Counted from the first letter of the stretch, positions 31,645 to 45,040 are shown. The stretch is 64,000 nt of DNA from Euglena gracilis (GCA_039621445.1 CP154954.1:31086012-31150011); one strand, 5' to 3'. The notes: generated by a model not told the origin, from the letters alone. Made by a program: numbers and translations.

Positions 31645-32299
31645 CAACTCCGGCGAGGCGGCAGTGTTGTGTGATTGTTCGCTGCGCTGCCAAAATCTTC
31701 CGCGGCACACGAGGTCACAAAATTTCCGCTGCCGCGGCGCACCGATTGAAAGTGTGGTGTTTAGACCTTTCGTCCAACATCATTCAGCAACTATCCAGCC
31801 CAGCGTTCAAAGTTTGTTGGAAAAGGTGGAAGAATTTGCCGCCAAAAATGCAACAACAGTTTCTTGAATAAAAAAAAAGGCTACAATCCTTTTCTGAAGT
31901 CCATTGGCACAAAAGCCTTTCTTAAATACCTAAAGCCGCAAATAAAACCCGAAAGTATTGGCCCACAAACAAAAGAATACCGCTTTTTTAATGCACGTCG
32001 AAAAAAAAAACCAATTTTTGCTCAACTCAGCCACTTCCGCACAAAAATTGTTCATTTAACTGGGTGTAGGTGCCTCTCAAGGCTGTCACGCAAATCACAC
32101 AACGATTCAAAGATCGCAATAATGACCTGTGCCGCAGAAAGCAACTTGACGTTTAGTTTGTTTTTTTTTCCCGTTTGTGACAGCCATAAGGACAGGGAAG
32201 GTAAGAAAGAGGAAATTGTTGGCAGCACTCAATGACACAATGGGCGATTATCCAAGCCGACCAGCAAGGCAGAAATGCGGCTGGTTGGGCAGCTCTTGG
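31645..32299 (+). other. Tail of duplication unit 2
   Basis: Copy of 19,518-20,166 with the same basic open frame. One codon near 31,868 is a stop (TAA) here but Glu in unit 1. It ends at the TTGG duplication edge. Confidence 0.8.
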
Positions 32300-33159
32300 A
32301 CCGTGCCACTTTTCCCGAAGACCTGGGGGAAGTGCTTAAGGGTTAAAACTCATAAAACCGCATGGCGGAGGGGTTGGGGGTTAAAGGGTTGGGGGGGGGG
32401 GGTTGAAGGGTTGAATGAGGGGGCTTGGCCCCTTCCATGCCAGAAGTTAGCTGTCGGCCTCCCCCCTGAAGTTAGCTGTCGGCCTCAATTGTGATTTTGG
32501 ACTCTAGTTCTGGGCCTTTTGGATTTGCAGAGGGCAATCCGTATCCGTATCCCACGGCAATCCATCCCACGTGGTCCAACGAGCACTCAGGTGATAAAAA
32601 TTGCGGTGGTGTTCACTGGACAAAAGGGTTTCGAACAGACAAAATTCCATTTTACAATGGCAAAAATTGCGGTCGAATAGGGGGTGTTCGTTGGACCAGG
32701 GAATTTGGGCAACGGGGGGGGGGGGTGGCCCAAAGTTGGCTTCAATGCTGGGGGGAAAGGTTATTTTTATCAGGGTTTTTTTTGGATCACAACTGACAAT
32801 TTCCAAAGGAGCGGCACTGCCCACCAGGATCAAACGAAGCAACAAAAGATGACTTTCTGAAACATCCATTTCTTGAATGCTATTAAGCCAATTTTTAGGT
32901 CCAAACAACCACATGGCATATAGTGGAGCCGCACTTAAATGTGAGGTGCTGTGGGGGGTATGTGTGGGGGGTATTGGGGGTTGGTGCCGGTGTCTTGCAC
33001 ACAGTTTTTGAAACCGTGTATCAGAGGCTCTGGGTTCACGCCCGGACCGGTGTCTAGGAACGCACGGTCACGTATTCCTATCCTTGGCAGGTTTTTTCTT
33101 AATGTACGCCGGCCAGGTTACTTACCTCCCCCCCCCCCAAGCCCAATGAACGCTAAGGT

Positions 33160-33289
33160 GACAATCTAGACGGTCCGAACGGGGGGTGTTCATTGGGCTT
33201 TGGGTATGGTTTCTGTGTAGATAAGGTATATGGTGCCAATCTAGACGGTCCGAACACCCCCTGTTCATTGGGCAAGGGTGTTCATTAGG
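33160..33289. repeat. Repeated AATCTAGACGGTCCGAAC and GTTCATTGGG motifs
   Basis: CCAATCTAGACGGTCCGAAC-type strings at 33,160-33,180 and 33,235-33,255. GTTCATTGGGC occurs at 33,188 and 33,262, a variant at 33,279, and its reverse complement at 33,141. The unit has a period of about 75 bp. Confidence 0.7.
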
Positions 33290-35154
33290 CATGGGGGGGG
33301 GAGGTACCACCGTCTGCACCAGTGCGCTGCCCCAACCCCCCACACCAGCAGAATTTTTGGCTGGTCTCGAGGCTGTAATGTGGGGGTGGGGGTGGGGGTG
33401 GGGGCATGGTGGGTGTCTGGAAACATTGGCTGTTGCATGCGGCTGGTTGCACACTAAAGGGGTCTTGTTTCATCAGGTGTTGTTCATCAGATCAGGCGTT
33501 GTTTTTCTTCGATGAATTTATTTTTCTTCAGCTTATTGTTGCGAAGCAGCATTCATGCAATGGCGGGGGATTTTATTTTGAAACCTGGATCCGGCTGCCG
33601 GCCATTCCCCTCAAGGGTGGAGATGCCTCCCTTCCCCAAACGTATCTCCAAAGCCAAAGCCTTGGGTGGGTGGGTAAGTGGGTGCGTAAATGCCCTTAAA
33701 TTACAACTTTTGATCAAACCAGGGCACGAGAGGAACTTTCGATGACCATTTGAAAAAATGGTCCAATGTCTGCCCTGTGATTGAATGCGAACCTATGTGC
33801 TGGGGATCACTTTCATTTGAACCAATATCAGCCGTTCTATTTCCACTTCCATCCCCGGGGGGGGGGGGGTCTGTTGGAGCCAAAATGCTCTCACTCACTA
33901 AGAAACACTCAAGCTCAAAACCCTTTTCATTCCTTTTGTGCTTTGGGGTGGAAGGTAATGCCCACCCACTAAACCACCACATGCTCACATACACACCACC
34001 CTTTCGACGTGTTGTGCTCACATCCTGGCCACAGCCCAAGTGAGTTCCGTGAACTGCCAAGGGAATTGAGGAGCCAAAAGGGGGAGGGGTGAGAAGTCGA
34101 TGTAAACTGCTGCGGGTAACATATAAATGAATGAGGTGGTCCCGTGGGGCCGGTCGATTTGGCTCAAAGGCAGGAGCCCTGGTTTGACCTTCATCCGGTA
34201 TTTAATGCAGTCACAAGTCAATGCCGCAGGTCAACTTTAAGGATCCTTTGCTCGTGAGGAGGGGGTCAAGAGCATTGGGAACCCCGATCGAGGCTCGGAT
34301 GCAACGGGGTCCAGTCCAAATCAATTTTCCAAAGGGGGAATGCCAATGCATTCCCCCTTTGACAAGACATGAGACATTGACCATGGATTGCAAATTATCA
34401 CAGGGGACGTAAATTTGGGGCAGATCTGCTGCACCTGAGGAACAGGTCAGGAATGTGGTTTTGTGTCGACGACTAACCCCGATGCACCCCCCTCCCAGCC
34501 TGGGATGCAAGCCATCCCCTGGCCGCCAGTGCAAGCCAAGGTGTGGGTCAGGCCTGGATCAGGTTTCTCCAACCTGACTACCCCGGGGGTGACAACGGTG
34601 AACTGAAACGGGATGCGACCGGTGAAGGTCACCCCCATACCATTCACTTGTTCATGCTGTGTCAGAGGCCCAGGACGTGAGACAGAAAAAAATCTGGAGT
34701 TGGTCGTGAATTTCTTTTCCAGATTGGAAACTCTGAGGGATAAGGCCCTCTGTCTGAAGGGCTGATCCCCACTTTTAGCCGGACAAACACTTTGGGGCGC
34801 CCCCCATTGCGTGCACTTTAAAAATTTCTCGGAGAAGCAGGGGGGCACCCAAACAAGCATCCAGGCCTGAAACTGACGACTCTTTGTACAACATGGGGAA
34901 CCAGCAGAGAAGAGAGGTTTGGGAGGAGGGGCGTAAAAGCGGGGTACCCTGCAGTCCCAGGAGGGATGCAAAAAGGGTGGAGGCAGCCAGTGCTGGCCAG
35001 GGGGGGAGCAAAGGCATTCACTTAGGGGGGTGGCTTAAATTATACCCTAATGATCCATCCGAGAAACAGAAGGGTGATTGAGGATGAGTTGAAATATGAA
35101 TGCCTCTGGTGTGGTGTTTTATCATAATTGATTGATTGAAGATCCCAACCAAAT

Positions 35155-35218
35155 AAACACACACACACACACACACAAACACACACCCACCCACCCACCC
35201 ACCCACACACACACACAC
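35155..35218. repeat. (AC)n / (ACCC)n microsatellite
   Basis: AC dinucleotides, then ACCC tetranucleotides, then AC again. Confidence 0.95.
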
Positions 35219-36326
35219 TGGCTTTTTTCTGGTTATCTGTGCCAAATGTCACCAGCAAAAATTCTTGAACATTCCATCTCTTGTTTGAACGTTTTCCTGG
35301 CTCGTCCATTGCGGAGGCGAGCCTCCTTCACTTCCAGTGCTTCTCGGAAGCTGCCCTCTCCTACCAGGGTGGCCACATGGGGTCTCATCCCGCTCAGTGC
35401 CTGCCGCGCCACACAGACACACCGAACACAGCAGCTGGGGCCGCAGCACATCGCTCCGACCAGGCTTCGTTGTAGCGACCCGGGGGTCTGCCCACAATTT
35501 TCCGGGGGGGGGGGGGTTGGATGTGACTGAGAAAGTTGAAGAGGAAATAGTTATTGTCAGCCCTCAGGTGGGTGGGGCGTTGCACCCTGCTTAAATGCTT
35601 TTCATGTGCCACAGCAAAACGGGGTATGTCTGGGATTTCTCCCATAAATTTACCCGGCGAACCCTGGGAGAGGGGGTAGGTACCCACTTTTTTTGGAAAC
35701 CCACCACAATTCCATACGCACCCGGCCTGTCCATGTTCATCTCCATCCATCTATTTGCTCAATCTCCAGCTGGGTTCGGCAACACATCCCCTGGGGGATG
35801 AGGGGCCCCAAAACCACCACACTCTTAAAAAACTCAAAATCCGATGGGGGGGGGTCAAGAAAACGAGTCAAATTATTGCTTTCAAAAAAACAAAAATGGA
35901 TGCAAGAAGCTATGGAATGTCGGTTTATGCAAATTAATCAAACAGGTGTGCACCCCCACCTTCCCTTCGGGGCCAGACATTTTTTTTCTTTTCAAGAGAA
36001 AGAAGCCTGATTCCGACCAGCAAGTGGACCACTCGTGAGTCAAGCCGGCCCACACAGCACGGTGGAACGACCCACCGAGGCTACAGCTCCGCACGGGGGG
36101 GAGGGGCAAAGTCGGCCGTCACCCCCACACCCTACACACGCCGCACACCCTGCCCAACAGGGCAGAAAAGGTGGATGGACGTTCACAGGGCAAGAAATGG
36201 CACGAACCCGGGACCCCCCCCCACCCTGCCACCTCCTACCCCTCAGACCCCACACCAAACTTTGTGTAGTGATGTGCCTGATTGCCAGGAGGCAGCAGAA
36301 GCATACGGTTGCTGGCGGCCTTGTAG

Positions 36327-36400
36327 CCCGGCCCGGCCCAGCCCAGCACCTCGGCCCGGCCCGGCCCGGCCCAGTGGCTCAGCCCGGCCCGGCGGCCTGG
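36327..36400. repeat. GCCCG pentamer tract
   Basis: Irregular run of GGCCC/GGCCCGGCCC units. Confidence 0.85.
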
Positions 36401-36519
36401 CAGCCCGTCCAGTGGCCGGCACGGCCGGCGGTCTGGCAGCCCGACTGGGTTGAGTGCCTGTCGGTCTGGGGTTCAATCGCGGCGGAATCAAAATAACGCT
36501 AGATAGCCCGCTCTAAGGG

Positions 36520-37270
36520 ATTGGCAATTATTTTGGGGATACTTTGATAATTTTGATTTTTGGAACCCTGAAACAGGCTGAATTTGGGGCCAAGCGTGCA
36601 GCTGTCCTGGGAAGCCTATACAAATTGGTGCAAGGTCCCTGGGGCTTGATTTCAGTTCCCAGTGATTTCCTTTGGTTCCGCAACATTTTATTTTGAAATT
36701 TTCGGTCTTTGACCCAAAATGGCATGTATTTGGGGCCAGACACGCAGTTGGCGGCCTGTCCGGGGTGATAGAGACCCAAGGGCTTTATTTTAAGTCCCCA
36801 TTGATTTCCTTTAATTGGCCATCATTTTGGAGTATTTTGAAAATTTCGATTTTCTTGACCTCAAAGTGGCCCCAAAAGGGCTCAACCAAACAGGCCAAAT
36901 GTACAGTATTTGGCTCGCAATGGTCATTTTATGGCAATAAATCAGGCTATCCGTGGAGTTACGGGGAAAACAAAGTATGGTTGGAAAGGCCGTTCCAAGG
37001 GCTTCATTTTTGGTCAGACATTTCCTTTGACTTCGCTTCATTTTCGAGATATTTTTAAAAAATTCGATTTTTTTACCAAAAAAAAACAGCCAGAAACTCC
37101 CAAAATGGCCGTTTTGGGCAACAAAACCGAGCTGAAACACGGGCAAGGCGTGCCGGCGTGCAAAACTGGCGAATGGGGGGTGTTAAGAGTCTCCAGGGGT
37201 ACATTTGGTCTGGCAGACACTTTCAGAAATAATGCACGTTTTCTCGAGATATTATTGGAAAGTCAGTTTT
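36520..37270. repeat. Divergent satellite, 4-5 units of about 140-215 bp
   Basis: The phrase ATTTCCTTTG..T..GC..CATTTT followed by GA(A)ATTTTCGATTTTT and a Lys-coding A-rich tract recurs at about 36,520, 36,666, 36,806, 37,022 and, weaker, 37,215. Between them are TTTGG.GCCA.AC.CGCA phrases. Units are well diverged, so the array is old. Confidence 0.6.
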
Positions 37271-38995
37271 AAAATCAATTTTCGGTCAAAAGTTTTTGAT
37301 CGAAAAATTTCACCTGGAGAAATAGCACAGTCAAAACGGGGGGGGGGGTTGGCTAATCCACCCAGTTTGGGCCCCTTGTCGGCTAAAGAACTGGGGCCTG
37401 GAAGGGAGTTGGGGCTCAAACGGAGGTGATCCAGAAAGTTGGGATCCAATTCCTTGTAGCTGAAAAAAAAAATTGGGAACGGGGCCAGGGTCATGGTGAT
37501 TATAATCCGCGGTTTTCATCGCAGGGGCATGGTGGTCAGCTTCACTCGGAATAGAGAAGAGCTTAGCGACCCCACCCTAAACCCCCAGCGTCCCACCGGA
37601 AATGGCATCCCCATCCCACAGCCACCCCCTCCCAACCTAACCCCCTCCCACCCTCACCCGAGTTCGTGCCACACTGTGCACACAGCGGCGATGAGGGTGG
37701 CTGGCAACGCTCTTCACGCGCCACACGGGAGCGCGGACACGGCGGACAGTGGTTGGGGCGGTGGGGGCCGCTGACAGGAATGGCGGGGGGGGGGGGGGAT
37801 GGGGTCCGGTCCTGCCAGCGGGGAGGGGGGGACAACAGCAATCCTCCTTGATGCACCCACAATACCTCGAAGTCACCCAGCAACACACACTGACCGTCTC
37901 CCCCCCCTCCACAGGGCTGTTACAGGAAGGCGTGGTGGGGGAGGGGTGGTCAGACCTACCAGGGTGGGGGTTGGGGGTCACCACCTATGCGTCTACAGTC
38001 CTGCCTCTTCGTGCCAACACCCCCGCTTGCTGTCGCCCCCCCCCCAGTCCCCCCTTGGTCAGCCCCCCTGGACAAACGAAATCTGACCTTACACCATCGT
38101 TACAGCCAGAGGGGACATGGGCACCGACCGATGACATCATTCATGGATTCACTTTTCAATTACCTTCAGACCTCATTTCCAGGCATTATTGTTTGAGGCG
38201 CCTTAGAAAAGCCTTAAAACCCCTTTAAAAAACCTCAAAAAATCAGTCTGGCAAAGTTTATCTCCACCTGAGCAAAATTAAAATCTCGGCAAATGGCCCA
38301 AAAAAACAAAATAGCCAGCTCTGCAGGGAAAAAATGATGTGTGGCATCGCTGGAACGTTATCTTTCCGCCCAAATTCAACAAATGGGTGTTTCAACTCTT
38401 TTTTGATTGCACCCCATTCTCTGACAGAACGCCCTTGGACCACCCTTGAAAAATAGAACCTTAAAAATCCTAAAAACCTTAACAAACCTTAAAACGTCTC
38501 AAAAAAACTTAAAAAGTTTAAGAATGTTTGCTTAAAAAATAATGGTTGCTCATCATCATTTCCTGACCATTCCACACTCTTAAAACAACCAGATCCCTCT
38601 TTGCTTGTCCTCTTTCTTTGCACTTTAATAATCGTTTTTTTTGTTGAAAAATGCCTCGTAAACAGCTTTCCCTCGTAAAGAGAGTCATTATTACAAGATA
38701 CCCGAAGGGATGAACATAAATGGTTATGTTTCGTGCCCAGAGGAGGTGCCCCCAGGCCATGATTGGAGGTAAGGCCGGGGGGGGGGGGGGGACAACATCT
38801 GAGATTGTCCACTTCACCCTTAACAAATGACAATGGACTTAGCTCACACATTTGGGCAGTTGAAATTAAAAAAAAATAATGGCAGTTTGGCGGTTTTTTT
38901 TTTGGCATTTTGGAGTTGTTTTAAGGACAGATTTACTGGGATGCAGTATGTGTCCCAAACCTCGTGTATGCGTCCAAAAAATTGTCAGTCTGTGA

Positions 38996-39333
38996 CAGGC
39001 TTTTGCTTAAGGACACGGGGGGGAGGGTACTGGCTAGCCAATCGGCTAGACACTGGAAAAAATGGACTAGCTAGACCCCCCCTCCCCCCCGGGGGGGTGT
39101 CCCGGGGTCCCCCCAACTGGAAAAAAAAAATTCCTCCGGCGCTGTGCGCCGAGGTGGAAATGAGTTTTTTTGAAGTTTTTGGCTGATTTTGTTCCAAAAA
39201 ATCCCAAATTTTTTTCCACTAGCTAGCCCTGCTAGCAGCCCCCCCCCGCCCCCGGGCCCACTAGCCAAATTTGGACTAGCTGCAGTCCAGCCCCCCCCCC
39301 CCCGGGTACTGCAATCCCTTAAGCAGAAGCCTG
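38996..39333. mobile_element. hAT-type MITE, 338 bp
   Basis: Terminal inverted repeats CAGGCTTTTGCTTAAGG and CCTTAAGCAGAAGCCTG, flanked by GTCTGTGA (38,988-38,995) and GTCTGTGT (39,334-39,341), an 8-bp duplication with one mismatch. CA ends and 8-bp duplications are typical of hAT. The interior holds CnGn blocks and GGCTAGC/GCTAGCC phrases, as in the autonomous hAT at 53.6 kb. Confidence 0.8.
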
Positions 39334-41644
39334 GTCTGTGTCCCAAGAACCACCCATACAAAGAGAATTAACAACAAAAGATCACTCGAAACTTCAATCT
39401 GTACCCCCTGTTCTCACAAACTTTTGGTTCGGAGTTTTGGAAGTCATCCGACATCAACGTAAATTTGCAAATACGGTGGTGTACGCCACGGTGGTGTACG
39501 CCACGGTTATTACCGGGTCCCATTTACACCACTCCTAGGGCCAGGGAGTTAAGCCATTCTCGGTCGTTTAAAATGCCTCTGTTCAACCCCCTTTTGCAGA
39601 GTGAGTTTCGGGTGCTCACCGTGCCCTTCATTCAGTTGTTTCGCAGGCCGGCGTCGTACACTCTTGATTTCCACTAAAAATTTGAAGAGGCCATCAGTCA
39701 ACGGAAAGACCAGGGCCACCGGTTTGTTTTCACACATCGGAACAAGTGCTCTCTTGTGCAGCATGTCATGGTATGTGTATGAGGTGTTCGCGAAGGTATG
39801 TGAAAACTCTGTTTCTATGGGGAATTCCTTAAAATACCCCTGGGGGGGAGGTCCAGCTGGCCAGCTGGAAAAAAAGATGCTGGCTGGACCCCGGGTGGGG
39901 GTCCAAAGGGGCTGCCAGGCTGTAGCTGACTGCCACCTGAAAATAGCCAAAAAAAGCCCAAATCCAGCTTGGTTAGACTTTTTTTGGCCAAGATTTTGTG
40001 AAGCTGCCCAAAAGCACCAAAAAATGGCCATTTTTGGCTATTTTCGATACTTTTGGCTTCGCTGGGCTGCGCACAGCCCAGCTGGGAACTGCTGGCTGGA
40101 AAAGTGCTGGCTGGCTGGACCCCCCCCCCCCCGGGGTAAGGTGGGGTCTGGCTTTACTCTGGAGCCGGGGTTGAAGACGTGCAGAAAGACCCTTTCAGGG
40201 TTTTTCAGAGGAGGGAAATTTGTGACTGCGTGATCTTTTGCTTTTCAGAAATTGATGCATGACCGGTGTCATCTAGCATGTTCCCCTGAGAGACATTTTA
40301 AACCTTGTTACACATCTTTCCTCCAGCCGTCAGACAGGAGCAAGATTTCGATGTCTTACAGCCTGACAAGAAACCAGGGAATATCTAAACTTCCCCCATG
40401 TCCGGTCGTTAGCACTGAAACTGGTTCCCTCACCTCTCGGTCGCTCTGTCACTCCGAAAATGCCTGCAACTCTCCCCTCCTGCCGACCTCAACTTATCAA
40501 ACCGGTACACCATGGATTTTCTTCCCTGATGCCAATCTCCTATTCCAAATGGCTGTGCAGGTGAAAACAAAAAAGGATTTTTTTTGAAATTCCTTTGGTT
40601 GGATATTTGTCAGTTTGGAAAACAGGAATGGGGTACTGTTTTCACAAGGCTTTGGGGACGCTCCGAGGGCTCCAGCAGGGAATCCCACAAATTCGCGCTG
40701 ACGACCCTGATTATCCGTGATTATTCGTGCTGCCAAAAAAAGCGTCTGGTTTTTCACGTTTCCTGAATATACATTTATAAAAAAAAAATAGAGTTTTGCA
40801 GTATTTTGTGGAATTTTGCAGGAATTTGTGAAAAATTGCTGAATTTTGCAAAAAACTTCATTCTCTGAAGGATGGTCTAGGTGCCTGGGTCAAGCTCAAA
40901 GAGGACTGCAGAACAAAACAAAAAAGATACCTATATTCCAAAGTTGACTCAAAATGCCCGAAATGGCCAATAATGGCCCAATAATGGTAGAAAATGATTG
41001 ACAACTGGCCAAAATTTACAAACTTGGATGGAAAGGGCACAAAATTGCGACAATAAGCCAAAAAAAAAAAACGGCAAAGAGTGCCAACATGCCAAAAAAA
41101 AGATTGATGATGCCCCATTCAGCATGCCATCTTGCCGAACACCATCCACCTGTTCTCCAATCCCATAAAATTTTCATCAGGAAGAAACAGGTGAGGGGAT
41201 GACTCTGATAATGATGATGGTGCTGGTTCGTGATTATTCGTGATTATTTGTGGCACGAATTTGTGGGAATCTCTGGCTCCAGTGTCAGGCGTCAGGCAAA
41301 AAAAAAGTGCTGAGCTTGTCAATAAGGCCCCTTTTTGAGTACTTCACGTGTTTTAAATGATACTCGAGCTGCAAACCATCATTTCTGCACATCGCCAAAA
41401 ATGTGCCACCAGGTGAAAAGACCCAAACAGGGGTTTTTTCGACGAGGATTGAAGTGCAGAAAATCTCAATTCGTTTGAGCAATTGTGCAAAAAAAGGTAA
41501 AAAGCTTAAGTGCGAAATAGACCACCTAAAAACCTTGGGGCATAAAATTTTTCGAATGAACAGAGGAGGGGACATAAAAAGTACATTTTTTATAGGAAAA
41601 CAACGCGTTAGGGGTTTTCTATTCATATGCATAATATATATGTC

Positions 41645-41753
41645 TACATACATACATTCACATATATACATACTTTTATACACACGTACATATATGCATA
41701 CATACATACATACAAACACACACAACACACACACACACACATGTGTGTGTGTT
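41645..41753. repeat. (ATAC)n / (CA)n microsatellite with a palindromic end
   Basis: TACATACA units pass into (AC)n, then turn directly into (TG)n at about 41,742, so the last 25 bases are self-complementary. Confidence 0.9.
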
Positions 41754-44700
41754 GAGGACCAAATTCTGGCGCACTAGTACCACAACAAACGATGGCCAAC
41801 GATGGTAAAGAAAAATCACATCCCAGCACGTTCAATGAAAAATCCGCAGAGAAAATGGACAAAAAATGTCCATATTTTGGGCAAATGAGCCGAGTTCCGG
41901 GGAAAAAAGTGATTTCTGGCATCCTTAGGACCATCCCCCCAAAACGTCAAAAAATGGGTTATTTCAATTTTTTTTTGATGCCCAGGTCGGCCGTTGGCCG
42001 CCCCTAAAGGTAATCTTTAACAAAAAAAGAGTCTGGTTCCTGAAAGACCGGCCCTGTGCCCGAACGTCTAAATGGACGGGAGCAAATAAATTGCGACCAC
42101 AACTGGCAAGCAGCAATTTGCCAAGATGCCCAGCCCATTCACAACGGCGCCATGCGTTCCCCATACAATATATAGCAAAAAGAGGAGAGATGCTCAAGGC
42201 TGTATGGGAAGGCCTTCCGCACCAAGGAGGTGGGTGGAGTCGACACCCCACCCACCACAGCACCTGCGGAAAGAAAACTCCTTCGGTTCCGAAGGCGCCG
42301 AAATTTTTGACTTAAAAATTGGAAATACGGGAAGGCCTGGTGGGAGAGGTCAGACCCCCCTACCCACCAGGATGGGGGTGGGGGGGTCTGACCTCCGCAC
42401 CCACCACCCATAGGGTTGCAGGGATTCCCGTACAGTCCTGCATATGCTGTTGCCATGCTGTTGCATATGTTCAATGGGAACAGCAAGCAAGCAATGCAAT
42501 TGGTGGCTGCATATAAGCAGCAATCAACCTCCTGTAAGTTCAGGATTCTGCTCAAAAGAAACTCTGAAAGGTCCTCCGTTCTGGCGGGCTGGACTCCCAG
42601 ATTATCTGTCTACGGCCGTAAATATGTGGTGGGGGTAATTTGACGTTGTCTCCCCCCAAATTCGACAGGCCAGCCAAATCTCGGGGTTGGGAAAAAATAA
42701 CTGGTCTGTCACACCCTGCATTCGGCACTAAACAGCCTTAAATCAGTGTTTTATACACCCCCCCCTTCCAGGTGTTGGCCAACAGCCGAAACCAGGTGGG
42801 GGAAGAAAGCCAAAAATCTTCGAAATCCCCGTGTATATTCCAAAAAAGGCACAGCCAACTTTAGTCGAGGGAAAATAAAAATACCCCTCGATCAGCCCCC
42901 CCCCCCCCCAAGCACGGTTCTGCAAAATCATACTCAGATTGGGGACCGGGATTCGCAAAATAATCTGATCCCCCTCCATTCTGGCTCGAACAGCTGGCTG
43001 GACCTGGCTGGTTCCCGAAACCTAGCAAAGCCACTCAATCCCAGCTGGCTCAGAATCTTTTTTTTGCCAAAACAAGTTAAGTTGATTGGATGTTTTGCAC
43101 AAAAAGCAGCACTTTCCCGACTATTTTGACCCCTTCCACCTTCCCTAAAATCGGTTTTGCAGCTGGGAGCTGCTGGCTGAAAAGGGGACTGGCTGGCTGG
43201 ATACCCCATCCCCTTCAGGCTGAATTCGGCTTGGGGGGTCTCAGAGTGCTTTGCCACGCAGGCACTAACGCCCCCCTCCAAATAACTTTGCCTCTTGGAA
43301 AATTGGTGGGCCGTTTTTTGGCCCCTGCCCACTGGGCAGCTAATTGGCAGTTCCCAAAACCATTTATGGAACGATTGACCACTTTTCCTAAAGCAATTGT
43401 TGTCAAATGCTGTTTTCATTAATAATTGTAACATGATTTGATGCTTCATACGGTGAAGCATTTTGGAATGATTTTTGTGATTAACGCCTCCTGATTTTCC
43501 AAAAAAGACCATTTTTTTCATGTTATTCCTTGTGAAGGGGGCAAAATAATTTGGACGGATCTTTTCGACCTTCCCCCCCGCAAAATTACTTGAACATACA
43601 AAATTTGAGGGGATTGTGCCAATGGTCGTTTTGGCACCGTTCACCGGCCAGCTGTGGAAGCAGCAGCCAAGTCTCTTTCCAGGCCAAGGGCAAGCTGGCT
43701 GGACCCCCACCATAGATTCACCTATGACCCTGGGGGGGGGGCACTGCTTCCCGCATGCAAGCCCACCCACCCACTTTTTCTCTCGAAAACCCCACCCATC
43801 CACCCACCCAAAATCACCCAAAATCGGCCGAAACCCTTTGAAATTCTGGTGGGCCAAAGACCAAACCATGGCGCACCCCATCACAAGGGGGTGGGGTCCA
43901 GTGGCCCCAGCCACCCACTCTCAAAACCCCTGGGGGGTAAGGTCACAAAGGTGTTGAGCGAATCTATGACCCCAACCCTGGAGTTAAGGAATAATCCAGG
44001 GTGGGAAACACGATTGAAGCACTTCTCATTTTTGGGGGCGCCACAATACTTCCAAAAATAATTCACCGCCAAACCCATGTCTGCGGCAGCTTCCCCGACC
44101 CCCTCTGGTCAAGCCGGAAGGACCGGCATCCTGGGGATGGCACCGGTTTGGCAAACCGTCACCCAGCAGTGGGTTACACGCAGGCAAGCGCAGCAGGCCC
44201 ACCACAAGCCTTTGGGTCAAGCGGCCCCAGGGCACCTTTGGCTCTGTGACCATTTGGACGGGGGTTGGGGACGCCGTGTGGGGTGAGGCTGGGAAGCTGG
44301 CAGGGGACTGACACGAGAAGCCAGAGGTTGGCAGGACAGGAAGGGGGTCAGATCTCCTCTTAGGCAGCGCATCTCGCACTTAAGGGTTTTTTCTTTGTCG
44401 AGGTGCGCAATAACGCAAAACCCCGAATCCGCTCATTGCCTCCGCCGAAATTATTTCTTGGTATGTACGAGAATTAGAAGGAAGGTTCTAATTCACGGAA
44501 GGTTCAAATACACGATCCTAACTGAAATCGCGACTGGAGTGTTCCACCAAATGTGTGTTGTCTGTTCTCCCACAAGTTGTGTTTTTGCGCCCTCACCAGC
44601 GGTACGGGGTATAGCCTGGGGTGTATGAAAGCTACCCCTGGTGGTTGCGCCGGCCAGAATCGACGGGTGCGGATTTTTGGGTTTTTGACCCGGCATGACC

Positions 44701-44918
44701 CGTTGAAAGTGACGGATTTGGATGCCTGTCCAAATGGTGTGAGGAACTGTATGCCGTCCAATTTATTTTGGAGGGTCTGAAAAACGTTAAAAATTGTCAC
44801 TTTTAAGAAAAATGGAGACGTTTGGGGAGTGTGGGGGGACCCTTATTACTTGAGTTGTAGAAGGGGTTGGGCAAACATATCACTATGAATTAGAACCTGG
44901 TTCTAATTGGAATGTGGA

Positions 44919-44984
44919 AATTGGAACGATGATTTGTGTCGATGTGAGCAATTGCGCACATCCACACAAATCATCGTTCCAATT
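44919..44984. repeat. Core palindrome 1
   Basis: Arms of about 28 bp (AATTGGAACGATGATTTGTG and complement) around an eroded core GCAATTGCGC. Nearly perfect pairing. Confidence 0.85.
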
Positions 44985-45040
44985 AGAGGGTGGGATGAGT
45001 GGCAGGGTTACGTGATTTTGGGTGATGTGAAATAAACACG

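Larger units (their letters stand above)
20167..32299 (+). repeat. Tandem duplication, unit 2 (deleted, inverted and with an insertion)
   Basis: Begins at the TTGG junction and ends at 32,299. Compared with unit 1 it lacks 2.9 kb (14,454-17,387 of unit 1, joined at 21,671/21,672), carries an LTR retrotransposon at the CAGC site, and has 22,201-24,264 inverted. The final 655 bp (31,645-32,299) again match 19,518-20,166. Copies differ by scattered substitutions only, so the duplication is fairly recent. Confidence 0.8.
32300..44918. other. 12.6-kb stretch without a convincing gene
   Basis: Contains microsatellites, a divergent satellite, one MITE and many G/C homopolymers. Longer open frames exist, notably minus strand 42,934-43,914 (326 codons) and 34,447-34,971 (174 codons), and plus strand 37,749-38,228. 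None shows a domain, regular composition or good codon pattern, and I treat them as chance. No tRNA or rRNA gene was recognised. Confidence 0.5.

Noticed and set aside
12949-32299. Ciliate-like scrambled segments with shared breakpoints
   Set aside because: The six repeated blocks and shared junctions are fully explained by one tandem duplication, one deletion, one LTR insertion with an empty-site control, and one inversion.
33010-33080. Possible tRNA (GGTTCACGCCC-like T-arm)
   Set aside because: No acceptor stem or anticodon arm can be paired around it.
42934-43914. 326-codon minus-strand open frame as a gene
   Set aside because: It has no domain, mixed composition with GCTGGCTGGA transposon-like phrases on the other strand, and no flanking signals. 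It is likely a chance frame.
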